A stretch of DNA of 9,124 nt from JBLHKE01 sp047619485 (lineage in GTDB: Bacteria; Verrucomicrobiota; Verrucomicrobiia; Verrucomicrobiales; DEV007). The stretch lies in NCBI GenBank assembly GCA_047619485.1, contig JBLHKE010000290.1:1-9124 (forward strand). Reading direction: 5' to 3'. The stretch's first letter is position 1; each line of letters opens with the position of its first letter. Below the pieces are notes generated by a model. The model searched no databases. It worked only from the letters and a program-made list of their open reading frames with translations, and was not told where the DNA came from. Shown here piece by piece: positions 6,312 to 9,124 of the stretch. The position numbers and the translations under genes were made by a program.

Positions 6312-7409
6312 ATGCTCCGCCACGTCTACATCCACATTCCCTTCTGTCACCGCATTTGCCCGTATTGTAGTTTTTACAAGCACAAGCCGGGTGGCACGGA
6401 CATGAGTGCATTCGTGGACGCCATCCTGCGCGAGATCGACTTCCAGTCAAGCCGCTACGAGATCGTGCCGCACACGATCTACTTCGGTGGCGGCACGCCA
6501 TCGCTGTTCAGCACCAAGCACCTGACCCAACTGCTCACCGGGATCTCGACACGCCTCGACTTGAGTGACCTCCAGGAGTGGGATCTCGAGGCGAACCCCG
6601 CCACCTTCGGCCTGGAGAAGGCCGAAGCCATGCGCGAGCACGGCGTGACGCGCGTCAGCCTAGGGGTCCAATCACTCGACCCGGCCACACTCGAGACGCT
6701 CGGCCGAGACCACTCACCCGAGGAAGCGATCGAGGCATTCGAAATTTTGCGCAGAGCAAGATTGCCGAGTGTGAACCTCGATTTGATGTTCGCCATCCCC
6801 GGCCAATCGCTAGCCACCTGGCACGACACCCTCGAGAGAGCCGCTGCGCTGAAATCGGATCACGTCTCTTGCTACAACCTGACCTACGAGGAGGACACGG
6901 AGTTCTTCGAGAAATTGCAGGCCGGCAACTACAGCCAGGACCACGACGAGGACGCCTCGTATTTCACCACCGCGATGGACTTGCTCGGCGGCTCCGGATT
7001 CGAGCACTACGAGATCTCCAATTACGCCCAGCCCGGTTTCCAATCGGTGCACAACCGCTCCTATTGGGCGGGTCACGATTACCTCGGCGTCGGTCCAGGC
7101 GCAGTCTCGACTATCCACGGCAAGCGTTGGAAAAACTTGCCAGACACGGCCGCTTACATCGTGGCTGATCCGGCGAGTTTGCCGACCGAACATGAAACCA
7201 TCGACTCGGTGGCGTTCCGCGACGAGCGCATCGCCTTGCAGCTTAGAACGGCGGTGGGCCTGCCGCTTGCGATCATGACGGAGGAGATGCTGACGAATAA
7301 AGTGCCGGTGCTAGTCGAAGAAGGGCTGCTGCTGGAGACGGACGACAGTGTGGTGCTATCTAGACGAGGAAAACTTGTCGCGGATAGCGTCGCCGCGTAT
7401 TTAGTGTAG
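6312..7409 (+). CDS. hemW: HemW-type radical SAM protein (heme chaperone, coproporphyrinogen III oxidase-like)
   Basis: A 365-aa radical SAM enzyme of the HemN/HemW group. The 4Fe-4S/SAM cluster motif is YIHIPFCHRICPYCSF with C12, C16 and C19 (CxxxCxxC). GGGTP (59-63) and the SLGVQS segment (116-121) follow in the usual order. HNRSYW (247-252) is the HNxxYW heme-binding motif that separates HemW from true HemN oxidases, and GVGPGA (259-264) closes the core. HemW binds heme and is thought to insert it into respiratory proteins; many genomes mislabel it as coproporphyrinogen dehydrogenase. I chose ATG 6312 because MLRHVYIHIPFC is the family N-terminus; an in-frame GTG at 6294 would add six unmotivated residues. 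A weak purine stretch (GAAAG) precedes it. The next gene starts 17 bp after the stop, so the two may be co-transcribed without an evident functional link. Confidence 0.92.
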   Translation: MLRHVYIHIPFCHRICPYCSFYKHKPGGTDMSAFVDAILREIDFQSSRYEIVPHTIYFGGGTPSLFSTKHLTQLLTGISTRLDLSDLQEWDLEANPATFGLEKAEAMREHGVTRVSLGVQSLDPATLETLGRDHSPEEAIEAFEILRRARLPSVNLDLMFAIPGQSLATWHDTLERAAALKSDHVSCYNLTYEEDTEFFEKLQAGNYSQDHDEDASYFTTAMDLLGGSGFEHYEISNYAQPGFQSVHNRSYWAGHDYLGVGPGAVSTIHGKRWKNLPDTAAYIVADPASLPTEHETIDSVAFRDERIALQLRTAVGLPLAIMTEEMLTNKVPVLVEEGLLLETDDSVVLSRRGKLVADSVAAYLV

Positions 7410-7426
7410 AGAAGATCTCCTACCCC

Positions 7427-8569
7427 ATGCTTGCCACTACCGAACGACGCACCGAAATCGAAGCCATCTCTGCCTCGTGGCCTACCCGTGATCTGTCACC
7501 TGCTGAAACCGACGCGCTCGAGTTGTTCCTCCGAGCTGCAACTAGTTCGGTGGAGCTGCCGGATGTCGAAGAATCCACCGTTCTCTGCGACGCGGAAGGG
7601 GTGCGCCTCGCGGTGCAGCATGCCGACTCCAAGATCGAAGGCCTGCAGTTGCCAACGCACTACGACTACCAGCCGTTCCGAAAATCGCCCAGCGAGGTCG
7701 CACCCGGAGCGCAGGCCATTTTTGCTGATGCGCCGGTTCTGCGTGCAGAATTTGAAGCACTGCGCGCATTGGCTGATGGCAGGCTGTTGATCTTGGCCGC
7801 GTCGACTGGCGAGAAACGATTTCATCTCATGCGCTGCCTGCAAGCGCTGCCACTCGACGAGATCAAGGCAGAGATCATTCTCCTGCCAGTGAGTGGAGCG
7901 AATGCCTCTGAAGTCGCTGAGCACTTCGGAGCAACCCTGATCACCGGGCTCGAACCGCAACCTGCCGAGGCGGAATTCCCAGCGGTTCAAGTAGAACTCG
8001 ACCGGCAGAATCCTCCAGCCTCCGAGCGAGGCATCACCTTGTTTTTCACGGGCCTGTCGGGTTCAGGTAAATCCACTATCAGCCAGATCGTCGAGGCGCG
8101 CTTGCGCGAGTGTGGCGATCGACCGATCACCTCACTCGACGGCGACGTCGTCCGCAAGACGCTCTCGTCCGGTCTCGGATTCTCCCGCGAAGATCGCAAC
8201 CGCAACATTCTGCGAATCGGTTGGGTCGCAAGCCAGATCAACAAGAACCACGGCCTCGCCATCTGTGCACCGATCGCGCCCTACGATGAGATCCGCAAAC
8301 AGGTGCGCGCCATGTCAGAAGAGCACGGAGCCTTCATTCTCGTGCACGTCGCCACGCCTCTGGAGGTCTGCGAGGCGCGCGACCGCAAAGGCCTCTACGC
8401 CAAAGCCCGCGCCGGGATCATCAAAGAATTCACCGGGATCTCGGATCCATACGACGTGCCCGAAGACGCGGAGATGGTGATCCAGACGACTGAGATGAGT
8501 GCTGAGGTGGCAGCTGAAAAAGTGTTGAGCTACCTGCACGAGAAAGGCCTGCTCAGCGCTGCCACGTAG
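7427..8569 (+). CDS. cysC: Adenylylsulfate (APS) kinase with a shrunken, apparently degenerate ATP-sulfurylase N-terminus
   Basis: A 380-aa protein. Residues 200-375 are a complete APS kinase, which phosphorylates adenylylsulfate to PAPS for assimilation or sulfation: P-loop GLSGSGKST (209-217), DGD (238-240), FSREDRNRNILRIGWVASQ (252-270), CAPIAPYDEIRK (280-291), and the RKGLYAKARAG lid region (320-330). This form is the one usually fused to ATP sulfurylase. The first 195 residues fit a collapsed sulfurylase: SWPTRDL with DALELFL resembles the LPSW..DLELLL start; LCDAEGVRLAVQ resembles LRDPEGVxLAVL; GLQLPTHYDY and SPSEV resemble the PxHYDF and TPAEL segments; ILLPVSG resembles LLIHPVVG. The catalytic RNPxHRAHE is absent (STGEKRFHLMR instead) and there is no GRDHAGPG motif; about 200 residues stand where roughly 370 are usual. 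Sulfurylase activity is therefore unlikely and ATP sulfurylase must be elsewhere. A regulatory or structural role is possible. The alignment is from memory and unquantified. Confidence 0.88.
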   Translation: MLATTERRTEIEAISASWPTRDLSPAETDALELFLRAATSSVELPDVEESTVLCDAEGVRLAVQHADSKIEGLQLPTHYDYQPFRKSPSEVAPGAQAIFADAPVLRAEFEALRALADGRLLILAASTGEKRFHLMRCLQALPLDEIKAEIILLPVSGANASEVAEHFGATLITGLEPQPAEAEFPAVQVELDRQNPPASERGITLFFTGLSGSGKSTISQIVEARLRECGDRPITSLDGDVVRKTLSSGLGFSREDRNRNILRIGWVASQINKNHGLAICAPIAPYDEIRKQVRAMSEEHGAFILVHVATPLEVCEARDRKGLYAKARAGIIKEFTGISDPYDVPEDAEMVIQTTEMSAEVAAEKVLSYLHEKGLLSAAT

Positions 8570-8644
8570 CGTAGTCTTTAGACTGCGTCCGCCGTCACGT
8601 TCCCGTCTTCTGATCGCCAGTGCTTGAACAGAACCCAAGGGGGG
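8565..8644 (+). repeat. Second copy of the intergenic repeat family, starting on the APS kinase stop codon
   Basis: CGTAGCGTAGTCTTTAGA at 8565-8582 followed by CTGCGTCCGCCG matches the left copy at 5080-5110, and a TTCTGATCGCCAGTGC segment (8608-8623) followed by GAACCCAAGGG parallels 5125-5160. The first bases contain the TAG stop of the APS kinase gene (8567-8569). A small palindrome AGTCT-TT-AGACT (8573-8584) lies within and could help end transcription, though no T-run follows. No inverted partner was found, so this may be a half copy. Confidence 0.5.
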
Positions 8645-8645
8645 G

Positions 8646-8687
8646 CTGACCCGAATGGCACGTAATTAACGGCACTCCTCCGAGTGC
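8646..8687 (+). repeat. 42-bp direct repeat, copy 1
   Basis: Begins CTGACCCGAATGGCACGTA and matches 9083-9124 at 37 of 42 positions by eye. It contains a 6-bp perfect hairpin GGCACT/AGTGCC (8671-8688, loop CCTCCG). The copies are 437 bp apart (start to start). Confidence 0.7.
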
Positions 8688-8745
8688 CAGCCGGTTGGAT
8701 CTCTCGGGATCGGGATGGCATCCGGCATCGGTCGATGTCGTCGCG

Positions 8746-8761
8746 GTAGAACGAACGCCTC
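8746..8761 (+). repeat. 16-bp inverted repeat, left arm
   Basis: GTAGAACGAACGCCTC is the exact reverse complement of 8972-8987. The right arm overlaps the hairpin at 8963-8985, so the same sequence can pair locally or at 210-bp range. A related local stem CGAACG/CGTTCG sits at 8752-8771. Confidence 0.6.
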
Positions 8762-8923
8762 CGTCCGTTCGGATCGAGCGGAGCGATGATCCGCGAGCGT
8801 CCCTGTGCGTGATAGCCGCAACGTTCCATCAGTTCGAACCCTCCCTCTCGCAGGCTCCCAGGCAAAGTGCGTCGTTCGGGGTGATCGTTTTCTGCTGGCT
8901 GCTACCCGCGTGGATTGCAGGCG

Positions 8924-8962
8924 GGGAAATCTTGACCCCTTCCTGCGGGGCCGTGATTTCCC
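8924..8962 (+). other. Hairpin with 8-bp perfect outer stem and nested 4-bp stem
   Basis: GGGAAATC (8924-8931) pairs with GATTTCCC (8955-8962). Inside, CCCC (8936-8939) pairs with GGGG (8947-8950) around a seven-base loop. It directly abuts the next hairpin. Either strand could carry the structure; no T-tract follows, so it is not a typical intrinsic terminator. Confidence 0.5.
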
Positions 8963-8985
8963 AGAACGAACGAGGCGTTCGTTCT
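8963..8985 (+). other. Perfect 10-bp hairpin
   Basis: AGAACGAACG (8963-8972) and CGTTCGTTCT (8976-8985) pair perfectly around a three-base AGG loop. It begins immediately after the hairpin at 8924-8962. Its sequence family recurs as GTAGAACGAACGCCTC at 8746. Confidence 0.6.
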
Positions 8986-8987
8986 AC
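8972..8987 (+). repeat. 16-bp inverted repeat, right arm
   Basis: GAGGCGTTCGTTCTAC is the exact reverse complement of the arm at 8746-8761. Confidence 0.6.
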
Positions 8988-9065
8988 GTTCCGGCTCCAG
9001 CAGTCTCTGGTGCCTTTTGAAAGCTTCTGCGGTGCCATGCGTTATTCGGCGAGGGTGCGCCTTAT

Positions 9066-9102
9066 CTACGTGCCATGCCGTCCTGACCCGAATGGCACGT
9101 AG
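9066..9102. repeat. 11-bp perfect inverted repeat overlapping direct-repeat copy 2
   Basis: CTACGTGCCAT (9066-9076) and ATGGCACGTAG (9092-9102) are exact reverse complements with a 15-base spacer. The right arm is inside the second direct-repeat copy; the left arm is not part of the 42-bp repeat. Only the sequence ATGGCACGTA of the right arm is present at copy 1, without a left arm nearby. Confidence 0.6.
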
Positions 9103-9124
9103 TTAACGGCTCTCTCCCGAGCGC
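9083..9124 (+). repeat. 42-bp direct repeat, copy 2 (at window edge)
   Basis: Begins CTGACCCGAATGGCACGTA and matches 8646-8687 apart from about five substitutions. It ends at the window edge, so the repeat may be longer on the right, as the similarity has not clearly stopped there. Confidence 0.65.

Larger units (their letters stand above)
8570..9124. other. Non-coding, palindrome- and repeat-rich intergenic region
   Basis: No convincing gene lies in these 555 bp. Open frames on both strands (for example 8695-9102 plus and 8578-8865 minus) have no recognisable motif, lie across the repeats and have unlikely composition. The region instead holds two abutting hairpins (8924-8962, 8963-8985), a 16-bp perfect inverted repeat (8746-8761 and 8972-8987), a 42-bp direct repeat (8646-8687 and 9083-9124), an 11-bp inverted repeat near the edge and the repeat copy at 8565. 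It may be a decayed mobile element, a cluster of REP-like sequences, or part of a larger repeat continuing off the right edge. Confidence 0.6.

Noticed and set aside
8573..8584. Small palindrome after the APS kinase gene as an intrinsic terminator
   Set aside because: Only five base pairs with a two-base loop and no T-run; better described as part of the repeat.
8695..9102. 135-codon plus-strand frame, and 8578-8865 on the minus strand
   Set aside because: Both cross palindromes and repeat copies, lack motifs, and have no supporting start context.
8646..9124. CRISPR array from the repeated 42-bp sequence
   Set aside because: Only two diverged copies 437 bp apart, with no regular spacers and no cas genes.

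Overview
This is a roughly 60% GC bacterial window. It carries six recognisable protein genes and an unusual amount of palindromic, repeat-rich intergenic DNA. The gene set (secreted GH13 amylase, PqiA-like membrane protein, M20 dipeptidase, small site-2 protease, squalene-synthase-type enzyme, HemW, APS kinase with an ATP-sulfurylase-like N-terminus) and the lack of strong Shine-Dalgarno sequences would fit a Verrucomicrobiota or related PVC-group genome. That assignment is an inference, because no rRNA or other taxonomic marker is present.

Layout. 1-1254 (minus): 5' part of a secreted alpha-amylase-family gene that runs off the left edge. 1255-1428: divergent intergenic region. 1429-2589 (plus): PqiA-domain membrane protein with an added extracytoplasmic domain. 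2590-2973: convergent intergenic region filled almost entirely by a small non-coding mobile element (2655-2974) that appears to contain a second fold-back element (2790-2948). 2974-4314 and 4346-4996 (both minus): M20 dipeptidase preceded by a site-2-protease-family membrane peptidase, probably one operon. 4997-5278: intergenic region holding a REPIN-like inverted pair. 5279-6277 (minus): squalene/phytoene synthase family enzyme. 6312-7409 and 7427-8569 (plus): HemW, then APS kinase with a shrunken ATP-sulfurylase-like N-terminal region, 17 bp apart. 8570-9124: non-coding DNA dense in hairpins and repeats, running to the right edge.

How the genes work together. There is no single obvious pathway. 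The window looks like ordinary chromosomal housekeeping and accessory metabolism (glucan degradation, peptide breakdown, membrane lipid and stress functions, heme, sulfate activation) punctuated by miniature mobile or REP-like elements. The most notable points are: the outer element sits exactly on the dipeptidase stop codon and preserves it; a second TIR-bounded fold-back lies inside it; a shared intergenic repeat motif occurs three times (twice as an inverted pair, once on the APS kinase stop codon); the APS kinase carries an apparently degenerate, shortened ATP sulfurylase; and the right-hand 0.5 kb has two abutting hairpins and a 42-bp direct repeat. I found no CRISPR array, tRNA, rRNA or defence system.
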